From assembly GCF_014083985.1 (NCBI RefSeq), contig NZ_CP046907.1, positions 1 to 64,000 on the forward strand: a DNA stretch of 64,000 bases. The letters run 5' to 3'. A program made the position numbers and the translations under genes. This DNA comes from Streptomyces sp. SCUT-3 (lineage in GTDB: Bacteria; Actinomycetota; Actinomycetes; Streptomycetales; Streptomycetaceae). The notes beneath the pieces are model-generated. The model was not told the origin of the DNA, ran no database searches, and saw only the letters and a program-made list of their open reading frames with translations. Below, one piece after another: positions 26,098 through 36,061 of this stretch (within the stretch, counting starts at the first letter, position 1; each line of letters begins with the position of its first letter).

Positions 26098-26174
26098 CAC
26101 CACCGGGCCCGGTACGCGAGCGTGCCGGGCCCGGCCGTTCCGCGTACCGTCGCGGGCGCTCCGGCCGGTCCGTG

Positions 26175-27101
26175 TCAGGCCGCGGTCTCCCGGTGGGCCC
26201 GGTGGGGTCCGGCGGTGGCCAGGTCCGCCGCTCGCCGGACCGAGTCGGCGGAGGCGGCCAGCAGCGGCAGCCGGACGGCCGGGCTGGGGATGCGGCCCTG
26301 GGCGTGCAACACCCCCTTGATCACGGTCGGGTTCGGCTCGGCGAAGAGCGCGGCGGACAGCCGGGCCAGCTCGGCCCCCAGCCTGCGGGCCGGTCCGGCG
26401 GCGTCGCGCCGCCACAGCGAGATCAGCTCGGCGTAGTCGGCGGTGCGGACATTGGCCGACGCCAGGATGCCGCCGCGGGCGCCCGCCGCGAGCAGCGGCG
26501 AGATGACGGCGTCGTCGCCGCCGAGCACCGCGAAGTCCGGTGTCGGCGAGCCGAGCAGTTCCATCGTGGCCGCGTCGACCGCCCCGGTCGCGTACTTGAC
26601 CCCGACGACCTCCGGCAGGTGCCCGAGCGCTTTCAGCGTGCTGGTGCCGACGGGCTGGCCGGTGCGGTACGGGATGTCGTAGACGACCAGCGGCAGGCCC
26701 CCGTGTTCGGCGAGCGCCGTGAAGTGCGCCAGCGTTCCCGCTTCGCCGGGCCGGGTGTAGGGCGGTGTGGGAACCAGGGCCGCCGCGACGTCACCGCGCT
26801 GGGCGAGTTCTTGCAGCAGCGTGACGGCGGCGGCGGTGTCGTTGGTGCCGACGCCGACGATCAGCGGAGCTGCGTGTGACCGGCAGACTGCCGAGCAGAT
26901 GCGGATCACGGCCCGTTTCTCCTCGGCGGTCAGCGTGGCCGCCTCCGCGGTGGTGCCCAGGGCCACGAGTCCGCGGGCGCCGCCGGCCGACAGCGCCTCG
27001 TCGGCGAGCCGGGCGAGCGCGTTCGGGGAGAGGCGCAGGTCGTCGGTGAACGGGGTCACCAGGGGGACGAAAAGGCCGGTGAGGTTCGCTTCGGGCTTCA
27101 T
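26175..27101 (-). CDS. Dihydrodipicolinate synthase/N-acetylneuraminate lyase family protein
   Basis: It encodes 308 residues from ATG 27101 (MKPEANLTGLFVPLVTPFTD). Family hallmarks: GLVALGTTAEAATL (the GTTGE-like loop), VPTPPYTRPGE, the catalytic Tyr in VVYDIPYRTGQP and the Schiff-base Lys in VVGVKYATGA. It is a TIM-barrel class I aldolase/lyase acting on 2-oxo acids. The loop has Ala where DapA has Gly, and the partner is a divergent LysR gene, so it is probably a catabolic member rather than the lysine-biosynthesis enzyme. Confidence 0.9.
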   Translation of the reverse strand: MKPEANLTGLFVPLVTPFTDDLRLSPNALARLADEALSAGGARGLVALGTTAEAATLTAEEKRAVIRICSAVCRSHAAPLIVGVGTNDTAAAVTLLQELAQRGDVAAALVPTPPYTRPGEAGTLAHFTALAEHGGLPLVVYDIPYRTGQPVGTSTLKALGHLPEVVGVKYATGAVDAATMELLGSPTPDFAVLGGDDAVISPLLAAGARGGILASANVRTADYAELISLWRRDAAGPARRLGAELARLSAALFAEPNPTVIKGVLHAQGRIPSPAVRLPLLAASADSVRRAADLATAGPHRAHRETAA

Positions 27102-27172
27102 GGGGCCAGCCTGACCGACACGAACCCAGTAGATCCAGTTCATGTTTCTTCGCCCATGCGTAAGCTTGCCTT

Positions 27173-28123
27173 ATGATCGATGTCCGACGTCTCCGCCTGC
27201 TGCGCGAACTTGACCGGCGCGGCACCGTCACGGCCGTGGCCGAGGCGCTGGCCTTCACCGCCTCGGCCGTCTCCCAGCAGTTGGGCGTGCTCGAGCGCGA
27301 GGCGGGCGTGCCCCTGCTGGAACGAAGCGGCAGACGGGTGGTGCTCACACCCGCGGGCCGCGCCCTCGTCGCCCACGCCGACGCCGTCCTCGAACGCCTG
27401 GAACTGGCGGTCTCAGAGCTGGCCGGGGCACGCGAGGGCATCGGCGGGCCGCTGCGGATCGGGACGTTCCCCTCCGGCGGTCCCGCGATCGTGCCCGCCG
27501 CGCTGGCCGAACTGGCCCGGCGGCATCCCGCGCTGGAACCGATGGTGCAGGAGATCGACTCGGCGCGGGTCTCCGACGGCCTGCGCGCCGGCGAACTCGA
27601 CGTGGCCCTCGTCCACGACTACGACTTCGTACCCGCGTCGCCGGACACCGCGGTCGACCAGGTGCCCCTGCTGGAGGAACCGGTGTATCTGGCCACGGGC
27701 GGCGCCACCGACAGCGCTCCCGCGACCGGCCCCGCCGCCCGCGGCGACACGCTGGCGGAGCTGCTCGGACCGTGGGCCGCGTCCCCGTGGATCACGGCCC
27801 GGAGCGGCACGACCGGCCACGCGATGGCCGTACGCGCCTGCCAGGCGGCCGGCTTTCAGCCGCGCATCCGCCACCAGGTCAACGACTTCCGTACCGTCCT
27901 GGCACTGGCCGCCATCGGGCAGGGCGCCGGATTCGTGCCGGAGATGGCCACCGCACACGCCCCCGAGGGCGTGGTCCTGACCCGGCTTCCCCTCTTCCGC
28001 CGCTCCAAGGTCGCCTTCCGCGCGGGCGGCGGCACGCACCCGGCGATCGCGGCGTTCGTGGCGGCGGCGCGAACAGCGGTGGGCGGCCTGTGCATGCGCA
28101 GCCACGCCTGCAAGTCGGGGTAG
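27173..28123 (+). CDS. LysR-family transcriptional regulator
   Basis: It encodes 316 residues from ATG 27173 (MIDVRRLRLLRELDRRGTVT). The winged HTH is TAVAEALAFTASAVSQQLGV (about residues 20-40), followed by the linker helix and a substrate-binding domain (GPLRIGTFPSGGPAIVPAAL, LDVALVHDYDF, ALAAIGQGAGFVPEMATAHA). It is divergent from the DapA-like gene, with 71 bases between the starts, the classic arrangement for LysR control of its neighbour and itself. The ligand is probably a substrate of that enzyme. Confidence 0.9.
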   Translation: MIDVRRLRLLRELDRRGTVTAVAEALAFTASAVSQQLGVLEREAGVPLLERSGRRVVLTPAGRALVAHADAVLERLELAVSELAGAREGIGGPLRIGTFPSGGPAIVPAALAELARRHPALEPMVQEIDSARVSDGLRAGELDVALVHDYDFVPASPDTAVDQVPLLEEPVYLATGGATDSAPATGPAARGDTLAELLGPWAASPWITARSGTTGHAMAVRACQAAGFQPRIRHQVNDFRTVLALAAIGQGAGFVPEMATAHAPEGVVLTRLPLFRRSKVAFRAGGGTHPAIAAFVAAARTAVGGLCMRSHACKSG

Positions 28124-28273
28124 GCGGCGATGCTGCTCCTGCAGTCGTGGGCGTGCGCGCGATGTGGCGTTGGGACACATGGCTGACAGTGCACCGCCTC
28201 CCGACCGGCGAGAAGTGTTTCCGTAGACTCGTTCCGTCACGGCGGCGAACGTCCGCGGAAGGGGTCGCAAGAG

Positions 28274-28947
28274 GTGCGAGCAGCCTTGCTGACGGTCACT
28301 GGTGTGAGCCGCACCTTCGGTGAGCTCGAGGCGCTGAGAGCCGTCGACCTGGAAGTCGCCGCGGGTGAACGCGTGGCGCTGCTGGGGCCGAACGGCTCGG
28401 GGAAGTCGACCCTGCTGCGCATCGTCTGCGGCCGGGACCGGCCCACCACGGGCACCGTCGTGTTCGACGGCGAGCCGATGACCGAGGACGACGTGCGGGT
28501 ACGCGCGCGGGTGGCGGTCGTCGGCGACGCGCCCGGCTGCTACCCCGACCTGACGGTGCGGCAGCACCTCGAACTGGTCGCCGTGGCGCACGGTGTGCCC
28601 GAGGACCGGATCGGCGAACTCCTGTGTGACCACCGGCTGGCGGACCGCGCGGACTCGCTGCCCAGCGCGCTGTCCTCCGGGCAGCTCCAGGCGATGCTGC
28701 TCGCGTCGGCGCTTCTGCGCCCCGCGACCTGCTGGTCCTCGACGAGCCGGAGCAGCGGCTCGACCCCCGGGCGCGCGGCCGCCTCGCGGACGTGCTCCGG
28801 GCGGAGAGCGACAACGGCACGGCGGTGCTGTTCGCCACTCACCACCGTGAACTGGCGCGAGTGGCGCACCGCGTGATCGTCATGGAGGACGGGGGCCTGG
28901 TCGCGGACGGCAGTCCGGACGAGGTGCCGGCGGGGGCGGACGCGTGA
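28274..28947 (+). pseudogene. ABC transporter ATP-binding protein with one frameshift
   Basis: It starts at GTG 28274 (VRAALLTVTGVSRTFGELEA). Walker A is LLGPNGSGKSTLLRIV (about residues 40-55) and the signature-like SALSSGQLQAMLLASALLRP is near 140. One C is missing from the C run at 28720-28724, after which the sense resumes in another frame: DLLVLDEPEQRLDPRARGRL (Walker B) and TAVLFATHHRELARVAHRVI (switch His), ending at TGA 28945. That stop overlaps the start of the permease (GTGA). With one base restored this is a normal ATPase of about 225 residues, so a sequencing error is likely. Confidence 0.8.
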
Positions 28948-30623
28948 GCCGTACGTCGTCAAGGACGAGTGCGGAGGTGGGCAGAGGCCCGGCCGGCGTG
29001 GACCGGACCGCCGAGGCGACGGCGTGGTTGCGGGCCCGCCGCGGCGCCGACCGCGTCCGCCGGTTCGTCTACGTCGCCTATGTCGTCCTGCTGTTTCTGC
29101 TCGGCTGGTACGGCATGTACGCCATCGGGCTCTTCCACGAGATCGGCCACCGCCGGCCGCTGGCGGAGTTCGCCGGGACCATCGCCCGCGCGCTGCCCTC
29201 CGGCCTGGTCTTCGCCGCCTTGGCCGGGCTCTTCGTCACCCTGCGCGACGCCCTGTGGCGGGGGCCGGTGACGCTGCCCCGGCCCGACGTCGACTGGCTG
29301 CTCGCGCTGCCGGTCCGGCGTCGCCCGGTGCTGCTGCCCTGGTTCGCGCTCTCCGCCGGAATCTGGGTGCTCGCCGCGCTGCTGCTCGGTTTCGCCGGCG
29401 CCCTGCTCGTCGCGGCGGCCGACCTCGGCCGGATCGGCGTCCTGGCCGCCGCCTCCCTGGGCCCGGCGGTCTGCCTGGCACTGTTGGCCGTGGTCGGGGC
29501 GGCCGTGGTCGAAAGGTCCCGGAAAGCCGCCGACCGGCTCCACCGGGCCACCCCGGTCCTGCTGCTCGCGGTGCTGCTCAGCGCCGGGCAGGCGGTGGCC
29601 GCGGTGCTGGGTCACCGCGTGGAGGTGCTGGAGACGATCGAACTGTGGTCCGGCCCGTGGGGCTGGGCGGCGCAGCCCGTCCTCGCCGCCGCGGGCCGGT
29701 CCGCCCCTTTGTGGCCGGTCGCGCTCGCCCTGCTGGTGGCGGCCACGGCGGCCGCTCTCGCGTGCGCGGGGAAGATCGTGGCGGGCGTGCCCGTCGGCGT
29801 GCTGCGGGCGCGGGCCCGGGCCTCGGGCGGCGTGCTGGCCGGATTCCTGACCGCGGACATGCGCTCGGCCCGGCTCTCCATGACGAGCGGCCCGGAGATC
29901 CGCGGCCGTGGCCGTGTCCAACGGTGGGCCGCGCGGCTGTCCCCGCCGCGCTCGCCCGGCCTGCTCGTCGCCTGGCGTGACGCGATGGCCCTGCTGATGG
30001 AACCCAGGCGGCCCGGCCTGACGGTCCTGCTGCTCGTGTCGGCCGGCGCGGCGGCCGGAGCCTCTGCCGAAACCGGGGGCGGGACGGCGTACCTCGCAGC
30101 GGCGGTGGCCGCGCTGCTCGGCTACTTCGCCGCGTCACACCTGCTGGAGCCGGCCAGGCTGGACGGCGACGACGTGCGGCGCACGGCGTGGTCGCCCCGG
30201 CCCTACGAGGCCATGGCCCTGGAACACGCACTCGTACCGATGCTCGTGCTCGCCGTCACCGGGTGCCTGCTTGCCGTACCAGTCGCGCTGTGGGCCCACC
30301 TCGCGGCGCCACTGGTCGTGCTGGCCGCCGCACCGGTGCTGGTCGCCGCCGGGCTGTTGAGCGCGTACCGATCGCCCGTGCCCATCTGGATGCTGTTCAG
30401 CGGCCCCGTGCTCGGCGAGGCCGGCCCGCTCCTCGCGATGCTGTGGTACGCCGTCGGCCCGATCGTCGGCGTCGCAGGACTCACCGTGCTGCTCGCCGCG
30501 CCCTTCCCGGTCGGGATCCCGCAGCCGGTGGAACCGCTGGGCCGCCTGGCCGCGTGCTGGGTCCTGGCCCTTGCGCTGTTCCGCTGGGTACGGGGACGCG
30601 CCCGCAAACGCGCCCGGCCGTAG
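28944..30623 (+). CDS. ABC transporter permease (multi-TM)
   Basis: It encodes 559 residues from GTG 28944, overlapping the stop of the ATPase gene. After a polar N-terminus there are about twelve hydrophobic helices, for example FVYVAYVVLLFLLGWYGMYA, SGLVFAALAGLFVTL, GVLAAASLGPAVCLALLAVV and MLVLAVTGCLLAVPVALWAH. Conserved-looking cytosolic loops (PDVDWLLALPVRRRPVLLPW) fit an ABC-2-like permease. With its coupled ATPase it would export an unknown substrate. It is intact, and convergent with the TPR-NTPase gene; a small CGGGCCGAGCGGCCCG hairpin follows the stop. Confidence 0.8.
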   Translation: MSRTSSRTSAEVGRGPAGVDRTAEATAWLRARRGADRVRRFVYVAYVVLLFLLGWYGMYAIGLFHEIGHRRPLAEFAGTIARALPSGLVFAALAGLFVTLRDALWRGPVTLPRPDVDWLLALPVRRRPVLLPWFALSAGIWVLAALLLGFAGALLVAAADLGRIGVLAAASLGPAVCLALLAVVGAAVVERSRKAADRLHRATPVLLLAVLLSAGQAVAAVLGHRVEVLETIELWSGPWGWAAQPVLAAAGRSAPLWPVALALLVAATAAALACAGKIVAGVPVGVLRARARASGGVLAGFLTADMRSARLSMTSGPEIRGRGRVQRWAARLSPPRSPGLLVAWRDAMALLMEPRRPGLTVLLLVSAGAAAGASAETGGGTAYLAAAVAALLGYFAASHLLEPARLDGDDVRRTAWSPRPYEAMALEHALVPMLVLAVTGCLLAVPVALWAHLAAPLVVLAAAPVLVAAGLLSAYRSPVPIWMLFSGPVLGEAGPLLAMLWYAVGPIVGVAGLTVLLAAPFPVGIPQPVEPLGRLAACWVLALALFRWVRGRARKRARP

Positions 30624-30780
30624 CCGGCGGGCCGAGCGGCCCGCGGCCGGAGCCGGCGGGGACATCGCGGACCGGCCGGTCGCGGCCCGGAACACGCCGG
30701 CCGTCACACCGTGGACCTGGATGCACCGGCACGGGACGGCCCGCTGCCCGAAGGCGACGGGCAGGACGCGCCGGGACGGG

Positions 30781-33700
30781 TCATGTGGGGGTGCGGCGGT
30801 ACATACGGCCGAGGGCGCGGGCCTCGCGGCGGCGGCCCGTGGCGGCAAGGCGGCGGACCAGGTTCCTCCTGACCATGGCGAGCTGCGGCCCGTACTCCTC
30901 GGGTCGACGGCGGCGAGGCGGGCGGTGACCTCGGCCGCCCGTTCGGTGGCCGGGACGGACTCCGTGTGCTCCCCCTCCCACCACAGCGCGTCGGCCAGCC
31001 GGATCAGCGCGTAGGCGTAGTCCGGTTCGTACGCCACGGGGTCGAGCGCGGCCAGTCGGGCGTTCACCTCTGCGGCCTCCCGCAGGGCGGTCGGGTCGTG
31101 GAGACTGCCGGGCCGCTCGCTGTCCGCAGCAGTCGGACGGTGCAGGTCCAGCAGCAGCGCGAACTGCGGGCCGTGGGTCGCGAGGTCGGCGGCGGCGAGA
31201 CAGCGGTAGAGGGCGAGCTCCACGTCGTACAGCACTTCCGTGGCCTGCGGGCCGTACGTCTCGCGGTGCTCGGCGCGGTGCGGCTCGGCTGCGGCGCCGA
31301 GCCGGCCGGTCAGCGCCGCGGCCTCCCGCTCGTCGGTCAGCGCTGCGGTCTCCATCCCGCAGGCGCGCCGGACGGCTGCGCTGGTTTGCAGGGCGCCGGC
31401 GAGCCCGGCCTCCAGCGCGGCCGGGTTGGCGCGCGCCCGGCGGCGGTCGATCTCCACGGCCTGCTCGATAGCCGCGAGGGCCTCCTCGCGCCAGCCCTGC
31501 GGCGGCAGCAGCTCCGGGGTCGGCGCGCCGCCGGAGCGGAGGTGCCAGGTCAGCACTTGCTCCGCGCTCTGTCCCTGCTCGGTCAGCATCGAGGCCAGGT
31601 TCTCGAGGCCGATGGCGAGCGTGCCCTCGTGGGCCGCGGGCCGGTCGGCCGCCAGCCGCCGCAGCATCGCCACCGCCTGCCGCGTCGCGTCGATCGCCGC
31701 CTCTGTGCGGAGCGCGGCGGAGAGGTCGGAGCCGTGGTTGAGCAGGGCGACGGCCAGGGCGCCCTGGTGCGCGGCGGGGTCGGCCGTGGCCAGCCGGTGA
31801 TAGCGGACCAGCGCCTCCGAGCCGGCCTGGAGGGATTCCAGCCAGCGGCCGGCGTGCTTGAGGAGGTTGCCGTAGTTGGACAGGTGGAGGGCGAGGTCGG
31901 CGGCGTGTCGGCCCACCGGCTCGGTCAGCCGTCGGCGGCCGATCTCCACCGCCCGCTCCATTGCGGCGACGGCCTCGTCGGTCCGCCGCTCGTAGTCGTA
32001 GCGCAGGCTGAGATTGTTCAACGCGAGGGCGAGGTCGTGCTCGTACCGGTCGGGATCGGCGCGGGCCAGCGCCTCGTAGCCGGCCACTGCCCGCTCGGCC
32101 GCGGCCAGGCTCTCGGCGTAGCGGCCGGCGCCGGCCAGGCTCCAGCCGAGGTTGCGGTGGACGGCGGCCCGCTTCGCGGGGTCGTCGGTGGCTGCGAGCA
32201 GGTGATCGGCCAGCCGGACGGCGAGCACGGCCGCCGCCGGGTCGAGGTCGGCGTCGTCCCGGTTCGGCAGGTGGGCGGCGACCGCGTCGAGTACTTCGAC
32301 GTCGAGGTCTGCCAGGGCGGCGATCGTGCCGAGCGCACCGCCGCCGGCGGCCACGGCCAGCCACGGCGCCTCGCGCAGCAGCGGATCGAGGTACCCGGTG
32401 CGCACGTGCGGCCACCGGTCGGCGGCGGCGGCCACAAGGGTCAGGGCGCGCGGTGTCCACGGGGCGGTGGGCGCGCCGGGGGTGTGCGGCAGCAGCGCGC
32501 GGAGTACGGACGGCGCCCAGTCGCGGGCCGGGTAGTCGGCGAAGTGGCCGGGCAGGGTGAGCGCGACGAAGTCCTCGGCCAGCCGGTCGGGGGTCAGCGG
32601 CTCCAGCTCCGTGGGCCGCGCGGGGTCGGCGGGCGGGTAGTGGGCGGCGTGGTCGGCGAGCGCCCGCTCGGGATGCCGCGGCCCCCGGCGCCCGACGACG
32701 TCAGTGCGGCTGCGCCGGTGCCGGGCGCCACGGGGCCGGTGAGGGCGGCGGTGAAGACGATCCGGTTCATCGCGTCCGGCGGCGTCGCGCCGGACGCGGT
32801 GTCCGGGGCGGATTCGGCGGAGTGGCGGCTCCACCGCCGGGCCCACTGCCGCTGCTCCCGGTCCAGCAGGTAGGTAGTCAGGCCGGCGGCGTCCCGCGGG
32901 GGTCGGCGCCCGGCCCGGTGCGCGTCCACGGCCACCAGCGCCGCCATGTGCACGGTCAGGGTCAGTCCGAAGTCCGGGCCGTGCAGCGGCACGGGGGAGG
33001 CGATCCCGGCGGCGGTCGGCAGTCCGTGGCGGGCGGCGAAGCTGTCGCGGGCGGCGCGGAACATCCGGGCCCGCTCCCCCGATCCGGCTGCCGCGTCCGG
33101 GCGGTGGTGCTCCCGCGGGTGCGGGTCGTCGGGGGCATCGGCGGGTCGTCGGGGTTGTCCGGGGCATCGGCGGGGAGGGATGGCAGCGGGTGGCCGGCGG
33201 TGGCGGCCTGGAGGTCGGCGAGGGTGGCGCGGACCGCCGGCCACATGTCGGCGGTCCGGCCGATCAGCAGCAGCCGGGTCGGCAGGCCGGGGCGGTGCAG
33301 CAGGGCGTTGCTGAACAACCAGGTCAGGTGCGGCAGCGGCCACTGGTCGGCGTAGTCGACGACCAGCAGCAGGCCGACGGCGCCGTCGGTGGTCAGGTCC
33401 TGGCTGCCCGGTGGGGGCAGCACACTGCCGGGCCCGTGCACCGCGTTGACGACTTTCCAGCCGTCCGCGAGCGACTCCCGGGCGAACCGGGCGGCGAGCC
33501 GGGTCTTGCCCTGGCCGCCCGGTCCGTGCAGCCAGCGGGCGGCCAGCCGACGGTCCGTCAGCCGCCATGCGTGCAGGGCCGCGAGGTCCGCCGCGCGGCC
33601 GGTGAAGGGAACGATCTCGTGCCGGGCGCTCAGCATCCGGCTGGGCAGCTCCCGCAGCCACGCATCGTCGGCGGACGGTGCGGCCCGCCAGTTCTCCAGG

Positions 33701-34287
33701 ATGTAGACGGGCTGACCGTCACCGAAGACGTGCAGGTCGGCGCCGATCACCCCGTACGCGAATCCGCCTTCCGCGCGTACCGTCTGCCGGGAGCCGGGCC
33801 GCCGGACGGCGGGCCGGTCACCCGGGCCGGCCGGTCCCGCCCGTCGGGCCGGAGCCGGCACCGGGCGCCGACGGGAGGTGGACGTGGACGCTGCTGCCGG
33901 GCCCTGCGCGCCGAACGCCGTGCCGCCGGCGTGCGCGGTGACGTGCTGCACCCAGTTCTGGGCACCGGGCGGCAGGTCTGCGGCAGCGTCCTCCACCAAC
34001 AGCCGCAGGTCCTCGCCGGCCTCGGGGTGGTCGTGGAGCAGCGCCGCGAGCCGCCGGGCCCACGGCCGGACCAGGTCCTCGCGGGCCGCCTGCGGGTCGG
34101 GGTCGTCGACCACCAGGCTTGCGTCGCCGTCGAGTTGGGCGCCGACCGTCGCCGGCTCGTCCGCGCCGCGGCGGCGGAACAGCTCGGCGGCCCGGCTGCG
34201 GGTGACGTCCCACGCGGAGGTGGCCATGGCGGCGACGATCGTCGTCGCACCGGCCATGGCCAGCACACTCATCGGGTCGCTCATCAA
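30781..34287 (-). pseudogene. Large TPR protein with P-loop NTPase domain, three frameshifts
   Basis: It starts at ATG 34287 (MMSDPMSVLAMAGATTIVAA), with a hydrophobic N-terminal helix that may be an anchor. The P-loop is WLHGPGGQGKTRLAARFARE (near residue 255) and a Walker B-like strand is VGLLLVVDYADQW. After slips near 33120 and 32684 the sense continues (ERARMFRAARDSFAARHGLP; then RLAEDFVALTLPGHFADYPA) into a long run of TPR-like helices (NLGWSLAGAGRYAESLAAAE, NNLSLRYDYERRTDEAVAAM). A missing G near 30900 moves the last 40 residues (YGPQLAMVRRNLVRRLAATG). Restored length is about 1,168 residues. Such NTPase-TPR proteins are STAND-like switches. It is divergent from the propeller-like gene. 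Confidence 0.75.
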
Positions 34288-34378
34288 TTCTCCTGTTCCC
34301 CCGGGAGATCGGGTGGCAGTCTAGCTGGGCGCGCGGCGGCATTCGTGCGGATCGGGAGCACAGCACGGGGACGGGCGG

Positions 34379-34410
34379 GGCGGGGACGGGGACGGGGACG
34401 GGGACGGCGG
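34379..34410 (+). repeat. GGGGAC hexamer tandem repeat
   Basis: Four to five copies of GGGGAC lie directly before ATG 34411, in the 123-base gap between the divergent TPR-NTPase and propeller-like genes, and they overlap the ribosome site. A change in repeat number would change promoter or SD spacing. Confidence 0.75.
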
Positions 34411-35719
34411 ATGGAACGCACTGTCTGGGCGGACGCCGAGCGCATCGACCGGCAGGCCGTCCGTTATCTCGACGGGGGGCATGCCGAGCCGCTGCGCCGG
34501 CTGGTCTGCTCGGTGCCGCTGGCCGACGGGGTGCGGCTGGCGAAGCGGCTGCCCGCCCCGCCTCCGGACGGGGCGCCGTCCCTGCTGGCCGCCGCCGACG
34601 AGCGGGCGGTCCGCGACGCGGTCGACGCGGCGGCGCTCGCGGTCCGCACCGACCACGGGGGGCTGCCGGGCGCGACGCGGTCGTTGTCGTTCGGTGTCGG
34701 GGACCCGGTGCTGACGGTGACCGTCTGCGAGGAGCCCGGCGTCACGCGGGTCCTGATGCTCGACGGCGGCACCTGGCGCGATGTCTACCGCGGGGAGCGG
34801 AAGCACCACGCCGTGGGCTGCGTGGACGCGGAGAACGTCGTCGCCGTCCGCGACGACCCGGCGGAAGGGCTGGCGCTGGTGCACTACGCGGCCGGCGCGG
34901 AGAAGACGGTGATGACCGGACGGGTACTTCTGGGTACCCGTCCGGCGGGCACCGCGGCGGGCTTCGTCGCGGGCAGCGGGCTCTCTCCCGCGGTCGTGGT
35001 GGCCGGGCCGGACCGGCAGCCGGACATCATGGACCTCGCGCCGTTCGGCCTGGAGACCGCCGCCCGGCTGGCGGTGGACCCCGCCGGGAGGGCGGTCGCG
35101 TTCGGCGGCAGCTCGGCGGTGGTGGTGACGGACGCGCGCATGGAGCACCTGGTGGCGCGGAACGTGGTGCCGCCGCCGTACGCCCCCGTCCGCGACCTGG
35201 TCTTCACCGGCCCCGACACGCTGGTGGCCGGCGGGGCGGCCGGCGGCCTCAGCCGGTGGCGGATCTCCCCGCACGAGGCGCTGGCCCTGGAGGCGATCGC
35301 CGAGACACCCGCGCTCGGCGGGCTGTTCGCCGTCCCGGCCTGGGGCGTGGTCGGAGGCCGCGCGGGCGGTGAGCACCGGTACTTCGCCCCGGACACCCTG
35401 GTACCTGTGGCCGCGCCGCGGCCGCTGCTGGACGCCGGGTGGAACCCGCGGCTGGTGCACACCGTCGCGGGATCGGCCGACGGCCGGTTCGCGGTCGTGG
35501 ACGGCTTCCTCGACCCGGGGCCCGACGGCGTGCCCGCGCGCACGACGGCCCTCTACGACTTCCACCCCCGTTGGCCCGTCTGCTGCGCCCCGTGGGATCG
35601 CTCGACGAGTCCGACCTGACGGCGGTCGCCGATGCCGCCGCCCCCGGCTCGGGGGTACCGCACCGCGAGACCCTCGCCCGCTGCACGCCGTCGCCACCGC
35701 CGCCCGCAGCGGGCGGTGA
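34411..35719 (+). pseudogene. Beta-propeller-like protein, two frameshifts near the 3' end
   Basis: From ATG 34411 (MERTVWADAERIDRQAVRYL) the protein is a chain of short strand-rich units, for example VTRVLMLDGGTWRDVYRGER, GRAVAFGGSSAVVVTDARME, RDLVFTGPDTLVAGGAAGGL and LVHTVAGSADGRFAVVDGFL, the look of a WD40/quinoprotein-type propeller. A base missing from the C run near 35568 moves the sense to LARLLRPVGSLDESDLTAVA, and another near 35680 to LHAVATAARSGR, ending at 35719. Only the last 50 or so residues are affected. It is divergent from the TPR-NTPase gene with which it probably works. No catalytic motif is seen. Confidence 0.6.
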
Positions 35720-35753
35720 GCCGGCGGGGCCGTGCGGGCGGCGACCGGCCTGA

Positions 35754-36029
35754 TCGGCGCTTCCTGGGCCCGGCCGGCTCGCCGGCACCGGCGCAGCGGT
35801 CGTCACCGGTCTGCCCCGCCGCTGGTGCCTGCTGATCATCTGCACGTCCCTGTGCGAGCGCCTGGCCTTTGCCGCCCCGGGCTTCCTGCCCACCCCGTGG
35901 GCGGCGGCCACCTTCCTCGCGGTCCTGGGCGTCGGTGTCGCCCGTTCCAGCGACGTGGCGCTGCCGACCTTCGTGCAGACCCGGACGCCGGCCGGCGGCA
36001 ACGACGCCGCGCCCGCACCGGCCGGCTGA
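35754..36029 (+). pseudogene. Membrane-protein fragment without a start
   Basis: An open frame ending at TGA 36027 reads PRRWCLLIICTSLCERLAFA, then LPTPWAAATFLAVLGVGVAR and SSDVALPTFVQTRT: two hydrophobic stretches. No ATG, GTG or TTG is available after the in-frame TGA at 35751. Either the 5' part is lost or a frameshift hides it. The identity is unknown. Confidence 0.4.
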
Positions 36030-36061
36030 CGCCGGCGCGGGCGCGGCGTCCTCGAGAGGGA

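Noticed and set aside
34321-35697. 458-codon minus-strand frame
   Set aside because: Antisense to the propeller-like gene, which has the better start, composition and strand pattern.
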